From JAHCHG01 sp041394845 (GTDB taxonomy: Bacteria > Acidobacteriota > Blastocatellia > Pyrinomonadales > Pyrinomonadaceae), in assembly GCA_041394845.1 (NCBI GenBank), contig JAWKHL010000004.1, positions 1 through 64,000 of the forward strand: 64,000 bases of DNA, written 5' to 3'. Positions 9,266 to 17,905 of this stretch are shown here, in pieces; position 1 is the stretch's first letter; each line of letters opens with the position of its first letter. The translations under genes and the position numbers were made by a program. The notes under the pieces were generated by a model, which saw nothing but the letters and a program-made list of their open reading frames with translations, searched no databases and was not told where the DNA came from.

Positions 9266-10174
9266 TCATTTTTTCGCAAAAGCGATCTCGGCCAGGACGG
9301 GCAGATGGTCCGAAGCCCAGAGACCGTCCCAGCGGTCCGACAAGATTCCGTGTTCAAAAACCCTGACCCCTTCTTTGACGAAGATGTAATCGATCTTTCG
9401 GTTCGGGATCAGTTCCTTGAAACCGTTAAAAGAGGAGTTTCCGCCAAAATGCCCGTTGACGCTCCGGTAACGGGCGTCTTTGAGCGACAGATCGGTTTTG
9501 AGGTCTGCGGGTTTCTCCTTGCCGGTCAGAACCAGATAAGGCTCCTCGGTTTCCACCAGATTGAAATCTCCCGTTACGACGAAAGGCTCTTTTCCGGCGA
9601 TCCCCGCGATCCGCTGCAAAAGCAGTTTGGCGCCCTCAAGCCGCGCCTTCGGGGTTTCGTGGTCGAAATGGGTGTTGAAATGAAAAAACGTCGTTTTGGT
9701 TTGCAGGTCGCGGAATTTGGCCCAGGTGACGATCCGGGCGTAATTGGCCCCCCAGCCTTTACTGCCCGGCGTTTCCGGGGTTTCCGAAAGCCAGAAGGTC
9801 GATGTTTCGAGCAGTTTGAAACGATCTTTGCGGTAAAGAATGGCCGAGAATTCCCCCTTTTCTTTGCCGTCGTCGCGGCCGACGCCGCACCGGGCAAAAC
9901 CGGGCAAAAGCGTTTCCAGATCCCGCAACTGTCCGATCAGCGCCTCCTGCACTCCGACCAGATCGGCCTTGTGAAAACGGATCACATCGGCCACTTTTTC
10001 CTTTCGGTTGGGCCAGGCGTTTTCCTTGTCCCTCGGTTCGTTGTAGCGGATGTTAAAAGTCATCACCCGCAGGGTCTTCGGCTGTTTTGTTTCGCCTTTT
10101 TGGCCCCGGACGGTTCCGCCGACGAGCAACCCGACAACCAGAATCGCGGTTGTAAATTTTATTAATGATCGCAT
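9266..10174 (-). CDS. Secreted endonuclease/exonuclease/phosphatase-fold hydrolase
   Basis: A 302-residue protein with an N-terminal signal peptide (MRSLIKFTTAILVVGLLVGG) and a complete EEP fold. Metal and catalytic motifs appear in order: MTFNIRYN, VGVQEA, FNTHFDH, VVTGDFN, KIDYIFV and SDHLPV. Secreted members are often annotated as phosphatases or nucleases and are common in bacterial sugar-utilisation loci. It lies downstream of the sulfatase on the same strand, separated by a hairpin-forming repeat (10205-10298). Its substrate, whether a phosphorylated sugar or lipid, or nucleic acid, is not determined. Confidence 0.88.
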   Translation of the reverse strand: MRSLIKFTTAILVVGLLVGGTVRGQKGETKQPKTLRVMTFNIRYNEPRDKENAWPNRKEKVADVIRFHKADLVGVQEALIGQLRDLETLLPGFARCGVGRDDGKEKGEFSAILYRKDRFKLLETSTFWLSETPETPGSKGWGANYARIVTWAKFRDLQTKTTFFHFNTHFDHETPKARLEGAKLLLQRIAGIAGKEPFVVTGDFNLVETEEPYLVLTGKEKPADLKTDLSLKDARYRSVNGHFGGNSSFNGFKELIPNRKIDYIFVKEGVRVFEHGILSDRWDGLWASDHLPVLAEIAFAKK

Positions 10175-10204
10175 TTCGATTTCAACAAAGCCGTTTTTCT
10201 ATTT

Positions 10205-10298
10205 TTTGGCCACAGAGATCACAGAGCCCACGGAGGAATATTTCCCCCTTCAAAAAAGCCTCCACGGAGAACTCTCGGTCCTCCGTGGCCAAAAAAAC
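10205..10298. repeat. Inverted CACAGAG-type repeat between sulfatase and EEP genes
   Basis: The left arm has TTTTTGGCCACAGAGATCAC and continues to CCACGGAGGA; the right arm ends TCCTCCGTGGCCAAAAA. The arms pair at their ends (TTTTTGGCCAC with GTGGCCAAAAA) and inside (CGGAGGA with TCCTCCG). It may act as a terminator for the sulfatase gene, and belongs to the low-complexity inverted arrays seen across the window. Confidence 0.7.
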
Positions 10299-10302
10299 TT
10301 TA

Positions 10303-11865
10303 TTACTGATCCTCCGGTTTGATGACCAGTTCGGGCGGGAACGGGGCCGGATCTGCCTTGTCCTCGCGCCGTTTGTTTTGCTGGCCCCAGCGGTTCGGTT
10401 TCAAAGGGATATACATTCCGCCCGTTTCCTCCATCGTTTTGAAAAGTTGTTCCCTCATCCGGTCAACCGTTTCCTTGTACTCGGGGTCGTAGATCAGATT
10501 GCGCGATTCGAGCGGGTCGGCCCTGATGTCGTAAAGCTCGTTGATGTCCCACAGGCCGTAATAGTTGATGTATTTGAAACGGTCGCCCCGCAAGGCGTGG
10601 ACGGTCGGCGTCTGCGGAAAAGCGTATTCCCAGTAATATTCGTACAGAAGGCTCTCGCGCCAGGGGATCTTCTCGCCCTTCAAAAGCGGCAGATAGCTTT
10701 TTCCGTCCATGTTCTTCGGCGTTTCCAGACCGGCCAGCGCCAGAAATGTCGGGGCGATGTCGATGTTGGCGACCACCTGTTCGACCTTTGTTCCCGGTTT
10801 GAAAACGGCCGGGAGTTCCATGATCAGCGGCACGCGCATCGATTCCTCGTAAGCCGTCCGTTTGTCGATCAGACCGTGTTCGCCGAAAGCGAAACCGTTG
10901 TCGCCCATGACGGCGATCAGCGTGTTCTCGTAAAGCCCTTTTCGCTTCAGCAGATCGATGATCTGACCGATCCCCTCATCGACGGCCAGAAGGGTTTCGG
11001 CGTAGCGTTTGTAATATTCGGCGATGTCGAGTTTGCTGTGATACGGGAAATCGACGCCGTGCCAGCTGTTGCGCTGGTTGCGGACCCACATCGGCGCTCC
11101 CGAGACATTGTCCGGGTTCTGGGTTTTCGGCTCGACGAAGGTCTCGTTCTCGAACTTCCCCTTGTGGCGTTCGGCCGGGATGAATTCGGCGTGAACGGCC
11201 TTGTGCGACAGATAAAGCATAAAGGGTTTCCGGGCGCTTCTTTTTTCCAGCCAGTCGGTCGCGTATTCATTCAATTCATCGGTGATGTAACCCTTTTGCT
11301 CGACGTGCTTGCCGTCCACGTTCAAACCGTCCTTGTGCGGCAGATAATGTCCCTGGTTCAAAAATGAGACCCAGTGATCGAAGCCCGGTCGCGGGGCGTC
11401 GGTTCCGCCGCCCATGTGCCATTTGCCGATGAAGGCGGTTTCGTAACCGGCCTTTTGCAAATACTGCGGAAAATAGATCAAACCGGGCGGAACCGGCGAA
11501 TCGTTATCGACGACGCGGTGGCGATGGGCGTATTGGCCGGTCAGGATCGAGGCCCGCGAGGGCGAACAGAGCGAGGTCGTAACGAAAGCGTTGGGCAGAT
11601 GAATCCCGTTCCGGGCGATCTGATCCATATTCGGCGTTTGGAGGAACTTCTGTCCTCCCAAAAAACTCATCGCGTCGTAACGCTGATCGTCGAGCAGAAT
11701 GTAAACAATATTGTATTGTTTGGCTCCGGAAATCTTTTTCAGTTTGAGGCTTGCCGACGGCGGATCTTTTTCCTGAGCCGACGCCAAATCAACCGAAAAC
11801 GGAATGAAAGCCAACAGTAAAAACCAACCCGCGATCTTTCGCCGAACGCTCCTGTCATTTAACAT
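10303..11865 (-). CDS. Secreted type I (FGly) sulfatase
   Basis: A 520-residue arylsulfatase-family enzyme that removes sulfate esters from a glycan or related substrate. The signal peptide ends near LASAQ. Metal-binding Asp-Asp is in ILLDDQRYD. The sulfatase signature CSPSR (Cys about residue 100) followed by ASILTG contains the Cys that is oxidised to formylglycine. Further family motifs are FIGKWHMGG, MLYLSHKAVHAEF and VMGDNGFAFGEHG. The overall pattern resembles the N-acetylglucosamine-6-sulfatase/heparan-type group. The ATG at 11865 is chosen because GGGGAG lies 6 bases upstream; an in-frame ATG at 11871 directly abuts that site. The formylglycine-generating enzyme is the next gene upstream on the same strand, a direct functional partner. 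Confidence 0.93.
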   Translation of the reverse strand: MLNDRSVRRKIAGWFLLLAFIPFSVDLASAQEKDPPSASLKLKKISGAKQYNIVYILLDDQRYDAMSFLGGQKFLQTPNMDQIARNGIHLPNAFVTTSLCSPSRASILTGQYAHRHRVVDNDSPVPPGLIYFPQYLQKAGYETAFIGKWHMGGGTDAPRPGFDHWVSFLNQGHYLPHKDGLNVDGKHVEQKGYITDELNEYATDWLEKRSARKPFMLYLSHKAVHAEFIPAERHKGKFENETFVEPKTQNPDNVSGAPMWVRNQRNSWHGVDFPYHSKLDIAEYYKRYAETLLAVDEGIGQIIDLLKRKGLYENTLIAVMGDNGFAFGEHGLIDKRTAYEESMRVPLIMELPAVFKPGTKVEQVVANIDIAPTFLALAGLETPKNMDGKSYLPLLKGEKIPWRESLLYEYYWEYAFPQTPTVHALRGDRFKYINYYGLWDINELYDIRADPLESRNLIYDPEYKETVDRMREQLFKTMEETGGMYIPLKPNRWGQQNKRREDKADPAPFPPELVIKPEDQ

Positions 11866-11930
11866 AAACATCTCCCCAAATCTTCCTATCTCAAAAAAAA
11901 AACAACCGGTGGCTGATCACCGGCCACCGA

Positions 11931-12854
11931 TCACTGATCCTTAACGCACCGAAATCCGACGTTGTTGAGCCCGGTGTCGGGCGTGGCGGAACTCCGGCCC
12001 GTCACCCGGTAATTCGAGCAAAAGTTCTCCGCACACATCCAGGAACCGCCGCGCATCACTTTTTCCTCGCCGGTTTCGGCCCCCTTCGGATCATCTCCGG
12101 GCGATTCGGCGAAATAATCCGCGGAAAACCAATCGGCGGTCCATTCCCAGACGTTGCCCGCCATATCAAACAAACCGTAGCCGTTCGGCGCGAAACTTTC
12201 GACCGGCGCTCTTTTGAGAAAACCGTCCTCGACCGTGTTGTTGTCGGGAAAAGTCCCCTGCCACCAGTTGGCAACGGGTTTTCCGCCGGGCCGCAGATCA
12301 TCGCCCCAGGCGTATTTTTTTCCGCTCAGACCGCCGCGCGCCGCATATTCCCACTCGGCCTCGGTCGGCAGACGTTTTCCGGCCCAACGGGCGTAGGCGT
12401 CGGCGTCGTTCCAGGAGATCTGCGTGACGGGTTCGTCGGCCGGAGGTTCCTTGTCATCGCCGTCGGGGTTGCGCCAGGTGGCCCCGTCCGAACGGGTCCA
12501 TTCGCCGACCCTGATGTCGAAAACTCCCGACCAGCCGAATTTTTCCGCTTCGGTCCGGTAACCCGTCGCCCTGACGAATTCGGCGAACTCGGCCACCGTC
12601 ACCTCGTGCGGGTCGATCCAGAAAGACCTGACCCGGACTTTGTGAACCGGCCCCTCGTGGGGCATTCCGTCATCGCTCCCCATCAAAAACTCCCCGCCTT
12701 TGATAAAAACCATTTTTTGCTCCGGCGGAACCAAAGCCTGCTCACGCGGATTTTGTTTCTGACACGCGGCCAAAAGCAAGATCAGGCCGAAAAAAGCCCA
12801 ACTAAATCGTTTTAGTAAACGCAAAAAAAATTTTGTATCCGAATTGTTGCTCAC
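11931..12854 (-). CDS. Lipoprotein formylglycine-generating enzyme (SUMF1/FGE family)
   Basis: A 307-residue protein that should oxidise the sulfatase signature Cys to formylglycine. The N-terminus is a lipoprotein signal (basic region, hydrophobic run, LLAAC with the lipid-modified Cys at about 31). The FGE-sulfatase domain follows (MVFIKGGEFLMGSDDG, DPHEVTVAEFAEFV, RLPTEAEWEYAARGG, GYGLFDMAGNVWEWTADW). GGSWMCAENFCSNYR near the C-terminus keeps the C-x4-C pair (about 274 and 279) that matches the catalytic, copper-binding cysteines of human FGE, so it is likely an active enzyme rather than a diverged paralog. A lipid-anchored site implies modification outside the cytoplasm. The listed start is GTG; a TTG ten codons in is an alternative. 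An operator-like sequence lies inside the signal-peptide codons. Confidence 0.9.
   Translation of the reverse strand: MSNNSDTKFFLRLLKRFSWAFFGLILLLAACQKQNPREQALVPPEQKMVFIKGGEFLMGSDDGMPHEGPVHKVRVRSFWIDPHEVTVAEFAEFVRATGYRTEAEKFGWSGVFDIRVGEWTRSDGATWRNPDGDDKEPPADEPVTQISWNDADAYARWAGKRLPTEAEWEYAARGGLSGKKYAWGDDLRPGGKPVANWWQGTFPDNNTVEDGFLKRAPVESFAPNGYGLFDMAGNVWEWTADWFSADYFAESPGDDPKGAETGEEKVMRGGSWMCAENFCSNYRVTGRSSATPDTGLNNVGFRCVKDQ
12801..12816. promoter_or_regulatory. LacI-type operator copy inside the FGE gene start
   Basis: ACTAAATCGTTTTAGT contains the same 12-mer TAAATCGTTTTA as the tandem sites at 6674-6699, here extended to a 16-bp palindrome with 7 of 8 pairs. It covers codons for LKRF in the lipoprotein signal region, about 40-55 bases after the start, where a bound repressor could block transcription of the FGE-sulfatase-EEP genes. 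Confidence 0.6.
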
Positions 12855-12897
12855 TAAATTTTTAACTTAAAGCAAAGTCGGCGGATGTGCAAACCCG

Positions 12898-12935
12898 GAT
12901 TGATTTTGGATTTCGGATTTGGGATTTCGGATTTG
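12898..12935 (+). repeat. GGATTTC heptamer array
   Basis: Tandem units of the type GGATTTC, GGATTTG and GGATTTT, read on the plus strand. An array in the opposite orientation lies at 15108-15136, so the AraC/hydrolase pair is flanked by inverted copies. Confidence 0.85.
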
Positions 12936-13084
12936 TTTTTTTCGTAGGAAAAACCGTTGTTTTTGGGACTCTCTAAAATTGACCGGTTATGTTTCCTATT
13001 ATCCATGCACCAGTTCGGATTTGTTACAAAATATTTCCTTAAACTTGGTAGGTTGTACGATTGATAGTATAAAATTACAAAATT

Positions 13085-13945
13085 ATGATTAATATCTACA
13101 ACATTCCTGAGTTTCTCAAATACCTGAATGTTGAAGGCTGTAAAAGCAACTCCATTAATGTAATCAAGTACGATGACCATAAAAATCTCCGCCTCAAATC
13201 CGATCCCGTTTCTTTTGATTTTTATATGCTGGCCATCAAATCGAATCTTGAGGGAGATGTGGATTACGGTCAGACGGATTATGACGAAAGTAATTCGTTT
13301 CTGTTTTTGGACGGACCGAAAAGTGAGTTGAAATGGAATTTTAACAAATCGTTTTCGGGCTATAATTTTATGATCGACGCCAGATTATACGATAAATTCG
13401 CTCTCGGAAATAATTCCCCTGATTATGACAGTCATGAGGTGCTTTTTTTAACGGAGGATGAAGAAATTTTATTAGAGGATATTTTTGAAAAGGCTTACAC
13501 TGAATATCTCAAAGACAAATTCTCAACGGACATTTTGGCATCCTATGCCAGATTAATCCTCTCCTACGCAAATACTTTTTATGAAAGGCAATTTGATACC
13601 AGGAAAAAACTTTACAACGAAATAGTTACAGGTTTTTTCAAGAATTTAGAGTCGTATTATTTTGAACAGGAAGAATTTATCGAACTGCCGAGCGTTTCCT
13701 ATTTTGCCGAAAAATCGAACCATTCGCCAAACTACTTCGGCGATGTCATCAAGCATTTCACCGCCAGTTCTCCGTTAGAGGTTATCCATCAACATATTAT
13801 CAAAATTGCCAAAGAGAAATTACGCAATCGGCGCTTAACCGTCAGCCAGATCGGTTACAGTCTCGGCTTCGAATATCCGACCTACTTTACCCGCTTTTTC
13901 AAAAAGAAAACCGGAATGACACCGACCGAATTCCGAAATCAGTAA
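13085..13945 (+). CDS. AraC-family transcriptional regulator
   Basis: A 286-residue regulator. The C-terminal ~100 residues form the AraC/XylS double helix-turn-helix (VSYFAEKSNHSPNYFGDVIK, then LRNRRLTVSQIGYSLGFEYP and TYFTRFFKKKTGMTPTEFR). The N-terminal region is a variable sensing domain like those of Bacteroidota-type AraC proteins. The gene and its neighbour are clearly more AT-rich than the flanking genes and sit between inverted heptamer arrays, which suggests horizontal acquisition. It is followed 129 bases later by an alpha/beta hydrolase on the same strand, the likely target. Effector unknown. Confidence 0.92.
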   Translation: MINIYNIPEFLKYLNVEGCKSNSINVIKYDDHKNLRLKSDPVSFDFYMLAIKSNLEGDVDYGQTDYDESNSFLFLDGPKSELKWNFNKSFSGYNFMIDARLYDKFALGNNSPDYDSHEVLFLTEDEEILLEDIFEKAYTEYLKDKFSTDILASYARLILSYANTFYERQFDTRKKLYNEIVTGFFKNLESYYFEQEEFIELPSVSYFAEKSNHSPNYFGDVIKHFTASSPLEVIHQHIIKIAKEKLRNRRLTVSQIGYSLGFEYPTYFTRFFKKKTGMTPTEFRNQ

Positions 13946-14074
13946 TTTGTTTCATCATTCAGGTAATCTGTTTATCGAAATAAGTTCATCGACATTAGTA
14001 AAATCACATTTATAACAATAATTCAACAGATCAAAACCGCAGGGTTTGGTCATAAAAGGAGTTTACTAAAAATC

Positions 14075-15019
14075 ATGTCAAACAAAATTAATTTCAAAAA
14101 CAGCAACAACGAAAACATAACTATGTCCGCAATCATTAATTTCCCCCAGAGCTTTGACGAGAACAATAAATATCCGGCGATTGTCGTCAGCCATCCGGGC
14201 GGCGGGGTCAAGGAGCAAACTGCCGGTATCTATGCCCGGAAATTGGCGGAAAATGGTTTTGTCACCATCGCCTATGACGCTTCTCATCAGGGAGAAAGCA
14301 CGGGCGAACCGCGACAACTCGAAAATCCCTACATCAGAACCGAAGATGTCAGCGCGGTAATCGACTATTTAACTACTCTTCCTTATGTCGATAATGAAAG
14401 AATGGGCGCATTCGGAATCTGTGCGGGCGGCGGATATTCGGCCAACGCCGCCATCAACGATCACCGTATTAAAGCAGTCGGAACCGTCAGTGCCGTCAAT
14501 ATCGGTCAGATGTTCCGCAACGGATGGAATAACGATATTAAAGACGCGGATGCCTTGCCGACGCTGATCGCCGGCGGCAATGCCAGAACCGCCGACGCCA
14601 ATAGCAATGAGTTTCAGACGATACCTTTGGCTCCGCTCAAAGAGGAAGATGCTCCGAATGAAGAACTCAGAGAGGCGTGGGAATACTATCATACGGATCG
14701 TTGCGAATGGCCGACTGCTCCGGGATTCGCCACCGCCAGAAATCTGACTCAGATCATCACCTATGACGCATATCACAAAGCCGAAGCCTTTCTGACTCAA
14801 CCGCTTTTAATGGTTGTCGGCAGTGATGCCGGAAGCAAATGGATGAGCGACGACCTGATCGCTCGCGCCGCGAGTGCAAATAAAAATTTATATATTGTGG
14901 AAGGAGCTAACCATATGTCGATGTATGACGGAGAAAATCATATCAATGAAGCGATTTCGCAGTTAACTCCTTTCTTTAAGGAGAACCTTAAAGTGGCAAG
15001 TCTTGACGCAACCGCGTAA
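14075..15019 (+). CDS. Alpha/beta hydrolase, dienelactone-hydrolase-like
   Basis: A 314-residue cytoplasmic hydrolase. The oxyanion region reads VVSHPGGGVKEQTAGIYA. The nucleophile elbow GICAGGGYS carries Cys rather than Ser, as in dienelactone hydrolases. The probable acid is in VVGSDAGSKWM and the His in EGANHMSMYD, giving a full triad. The fold resembles the YcjY/DLH-like group, for which true substrates are mostly unknown. GGAG lies about 12 bases before the ATG. With the AraC gene upstream this looks like a transferred stress- or xenobiotic-responsive pair; that role is inferred from context only. Confidence 0.85.
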   Translation: MSNKINFKNSNNENITMSAIINFPQSFDENNKYPAIVVSHPGGGVKEQTAGIYARKLAENGFVTIAYDASHQGESTGEPRQLENPYIRTEDVSAVIDYLTTLPYVDNERMGAFGICAGGGYSANAAINDHRIKAVGTVSAVNIGQMFRNGWNNDIKDADALPTLIAGGNARTADANSNEFQTIPLAPLKEEDAPNEELREAWEYYHTDRCEWPTAPGFATARNLTQIITYDAYHKAEAFLTQPLLMVVGSDAGSKWMSDDLIARAASANKNLYIVEGANHMSMYDGENHINEAISQLTPFFKENLKVASLDATA

Positions 15020-15107
15020 AGAAAGACAAAACCGATAATATTGCGGCTTTCGTTGACGGATTGTTTGTTAAACGGAAGTCGTTTTTTTGTGGGGTATTTC
15101 TCCAATG

Positions 15108-15136
15108 CCGAAATCCCAAATCCGAAATCCGAAATC
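15108..15136 (-). repeat. AAATCC heptamer array next to the ligA stop
   Basis: Units CGAAATCCCAAATCC and repeats of GAAATCC, in opposite orientation to the array at 12898-12935. It ends three bases before the end of ligA. Confidence 0.85.
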
Positions 15137-15138
15137 GA

Positions 15139-17151
15139 TCAGATCATTTCCCCGAACTCGTCCTCGCTCAAAACCCTGACGCCCAACGCTTCGGCTTTTG
15201 TCAGTTTCGATCCGGCGGATTCCCCGGCGACGACGTAATCGGTTTTTTTGCTGACCGATGAAGCGACCCTTCCGCCGCGTTCTTCGATCAGTTTCGAGGC
15301 CTCGTCGCGGGTGAACTGTTCGAGTTTGCCGGTCAGGACGAAGGTCTTGCCGAGGAAGTTTTCGTCCAACTGTGCCCCGTCGGCCGCGTCCGTTTCCATT
15401 TTGACCCCGGTCGCTTTCAGTCTTTCGACCAGATCCTGATTGTGCGGGTTGCGGAAAAAATCATGGACGCTGACGGCCAGCGTCTGCCCGATCTCGTGAA
15501 TGTCGTCGAGTTCTTCGACCGAGGCTTCGGCCAGACGATCGATCGAACGGAAATGATTGGCCAGGATCTTGGAATATCTCTCGCCGACGTGGCGGATGTC
15601 GAGGCCGAAAAGAAGCCTCTGCAAACCGCGCTCTTTGCTTTGTTCGATCTGTTCCAGAACGTTCGAGGCCGACCTTTCGGCCATTCTTTCCAGACAGCAG
15701 AGCGTCTCCAGATCGAGCCGGTACAGATCGGCCACATCTTTGACCAGCTCTTTATCGACCAACTGTTCGATCAGAACGTCGCCCAAACCCTCGATGTCCA
15801 TCGCCTTGCGCATGGCGAAATAGCCGATCCGGGCTTTTACTTTGGCCGGGCAGACCGGATTCGTACAGCGCGTGACGGCCTCGCCCTCGGGCCGCAGAAC
15901 GTCCGATCCGCAAACCGGACAGCTTTTCGGAAACTCGTATTCCCTCTCGTCGCCGGTCCGCTTCGATTCGACCACCTGCAAGACCTGCGGGATGATCTCG
16001 CCCGATTTTTCGATCAGAACCCAGTCGCCGAGTTTGACGTTGAGGCGTTTGATCTCGTCCTGGTTGTGGAGAGAGGCGCGCGAAACGGTCGTCCCGGCCA
16101 AAAGGACCGGTTTGAGATGGGCGACCGGCGTCAGGGCTCCGGTCCGTCCGACCTGAACGACGATGTCCTCCAACTGCGTCGTCGCCTGCATCGCCGGATA
16201 TTTGTAGGCGATGGCCCAGCGCGGCGCCTTGGTCGTCGCGCCGAACTCGTCCTGAAGAGCGGTCGAATTGACCTTGACGACGACGCCGTCGATGTCGTAA
16301 TCGAGCGCATCGCGCCTTCCGAGCATCGCATCGCAAAAACCGATCACCTCTTCGATGTCCCGGCACAAAGCCCGGTGCGGATTGACGTTAAAGCCTTTTT
16401 CTTCGAGCCATTCGAAGATCTCCCAATGGGTGGCGAACATCTTTTGATTGCCGCTCAAAAGGTCGTAAGGGAACATATCCAGACGGCGCGAGGCGACGAT
16501 CGACGAATCGAGTTGACGAAGCGTGCCGGAGGCGAAATTGCGCGGGTTGGCGTAGGTCTTCTCGCCCTGCATCTCCAGTTCGGCGTTGATCTGCTCAAAA
16601 ACCGAACGGGCCATAAAAGCCTCGCCGCGGACCTCGACCGCCGGTGGAAGATCGCCTTTTAAACCCAGGGGAATCGTCCTGATGGTCTTGACGTTATTTA
16701 AAACGTCATCGCCGACGACCCCGTCGCCGCGCGTCGCACCGGCGATCAGAACGCCGTTTTCGTAATGCAGGGAAAGACTCAGGCCGTCGATCTTGAGTTC
16801 GGCGACGTATTCGAAATCGCGCCCGTCGGCCAGCTTTCGGCAACGCTCGTCGAATTTCCGCAGATCGTCCAGAGAATAGGAATTGTCCAGACTCATCATC
16901 GGAACTTTATGGACGAACGGCTCGAACCCCTCGGCCCGGCCGCCGACCCTCTGCGTCGGGCTGTCGGGAGTAATGAATTGCGGATTTTCTTCTTCGAGTT
17001 TTTTTAATTTTTCGAGTAATTTATCAAACTCGACATCGGCGATCTCCGGTTCGTTCTTCTGATAATAAAGCTCGTTATGCCGGTCGATCTCGGAGCGCAA
17101 AGATTCGATCTCTTTTTTGATATTTTCTTCGGCCTGTTCGAAAAGATTCAT
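15139..17151 (-). CDS. ligA: NAD-dependent DNA ligase LigA
   Basis: Replicative DNA ligase that seals nicks using NAD+; about 670 residues, full family length. Order of domains: Ia (HNELYYQKNEPEIADVEFD), adenylation domain with the KxDG lysine in AELKIDG (about residue 120) and RGDGVVGDDV, OB domain, and a four-cysteine zinc finger (CPVCGSDVLRPEG, RCTNPVCPAK). Helix-hairpin-helix repeats follow (MDIEGLGDVLIEQL), then a C-terminal BRCT domain (GKTFVLTGKLEQFTRDEA). The ATG at 17151 gives the usual N-terminus MNLFEQAEENI; an in-frame ATG 45 bases upstream adds residues not expected in the family. A complete, essential housekeeping gene. Confidence 0.97.
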   Translation of the reverse strand: MNLFEQAEENIKKEIESLRSEIDRHNELYYQKNEPEIADVEFDKLLEKLKKLEEENPQFITPDSPTQRVGGRAEGFEPFVHKVPMMSLDNSYSLDDLRKFDERCRKLADGRDFEYVAELKIDGLSLSLHYENGVLIAGATRGDGVVGDDVLNNVKTIRTIPLGLKGDLPPAVEVRGEAFMARSVFEQINAELEMQGEKTYANPRNFASGTLRQLDSSIVASRRLDMFPYDLLSGNQKMFATHWEIFEWLEEKGFNVNPHRALCRDIEEVIGFCDAMLGRRDALDYDIDGVVVKVNSTALQDEFGATTKAPRWAIAYKYPAMQATTQLEDIVVQVGRTGALTPVAHLKPVLLAGTTVSRASLHNQDEIKRLNVKLGDWVLIEKSGEIIPQVLQVVESKRTGDEREYEFPKSCPVCGSDVLRPEGEAVTRCTNPVCPAKVKARIGYFAMRKAMDIEGLGDVLIEQLVDKELVKDVADLYRLDLETLCCLERMAERSASNVLEQIEQSKERGLQRLLFGLDIRHVGERYSKILANHFRSIDRLAEASVEELDDIHEIGQTLAVSVHDFFRNPHNQDLVERLKATGVKMETDAADGAQLDENFLGKTFVLTGKLEQFTRDEASKLIEERGGRVASSVSKKTDYVVAGESAGSKLTKAEALGVRVLSEDEFGEMI

Positions 17152-17292
17152 AATTAATCCCAAAAGTTTCCGTTTCCCCGACAGAGGCGCCAGCAAGAAA
17201 AAGAACGCCTTTCATTAAGGAGAAATTGCCACCTCCTCTTCAAATAATTACAACCCCCATCTTTCAACGTTCTAAGCAAGCGATAAATTTAC

Positions 17293-17637
17293 TCACAGGT
17301 CCAAAACCAGCCGCAAACCTTTATCGACCTGCTCCATTTTCCTGTCGGAAAGAGTGCTGACATATTCAAGCAAATCATCTTTATCAATCGTGAAAATCTG
17401 GGAAACATTGACCACCGATTCCTTTTCGAGCCCGCTGGCCCTTTTTGACAGATAAACATTTCCCGGCATCGCGGCAAGATCCACATTTGACGTAATAATT
17501 GCTACAACTAAAGTGTTTATTTTGGTTTGGTTGAAATAGGCGGACTGAACAATCACAACCGGTCGCTCAAATCCGGGACTTGAGCCGCGAGGTTCACCCA
17601 GATCAGCCCACCAGATCTGGCTCCGTTCGATCACCAT
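17293..17637 (-). CDS. MazF/PemK-family toxin
   Basis: A 114-residue protein of the MazF/PemK endoribonuclease family. The N-terminal RSQIWWADLGEPRGSSPGFERPVVIV pattern (seen as IWWADLGEPRG and RPVVIVQS) holds the conserved Arg-Pro strand, and later SVVNVSQIFTIDKDDL matches the family's second motif. It is the downstream gene of a two-gene unit: its ATG overlaps the antitoxin stop by seven bases. The pair is AT-richer than its neighbours, consistent with a mobile toxin-antitoxin cassette between ligA and the oxygenase gene. Confidence 0.88.
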   Translation of the reverse strand: MVIERSQIWWADLGEPRGSSPGFERPVVIVQSAYFNQTKINTLVVAIITSNVDLAAMPGNVYLSKRASGLEKESVVNVSQIFTIDKDDLLEYVSTLSDRKMEQVDKGLRLVLDL

Positions 17638-17873
17638 TTTTCCTTTTTAAAAATCCGGCTTTGATATTGTTTGATCGCGGGGTCGAGTGAAGTGTCAACT
17701 TTTTCGCAGACCTCATTTATTTTGGCAATGATCTCCTCTTTATCAATTTTTTCCTCTTCGGCAAGTTTTTTTACGCCCATGGCAAAAATCTTGCTCCGTG
17801 AGACTTTTAATTTTTTGGCGAGTTTCCCGCTCAACTCGAAAATTTCGTCCGGAACCGTAACTGAATTGCTCAT
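17631..17873 (-). CDS. Antitoxin of MazF-type pair (ribbon-helix-helix-like)
   Basis: An 80-residue small protein. Its N-terminal half (TVPDEIFELSGKLAKKLKVS then RSKIFAMGVKKLAEEEK) looks like a ribbon-helix-helix DNA-binding region. The acidic/lysine-rich C-terminal half would wrap the toxin. It precedes and overlaps the MazF-type gene (AAATGGTGA junction), so the two are translationally coupled. It likely represses its own promoter, as is usual in such pairs. Confidence 0.8.
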   Translation of the reverse strand: MSNSVTVPDEIFELSGKLAKKLKVSRSKIFAMGVKKLAEEEKIDKEEIIAKINEVCEKVDTSLDPAIKQYQSRIFKKEKW

Positions 17874-17905
17874 ACCGCAAGTGTAACCCAGATTTTACTC
17901 AACAA

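Noticed and set aside
15752..16662. Open frames on both strands within ligA
   Set aside because: Products of codon bias; ligA motifs cover the region.
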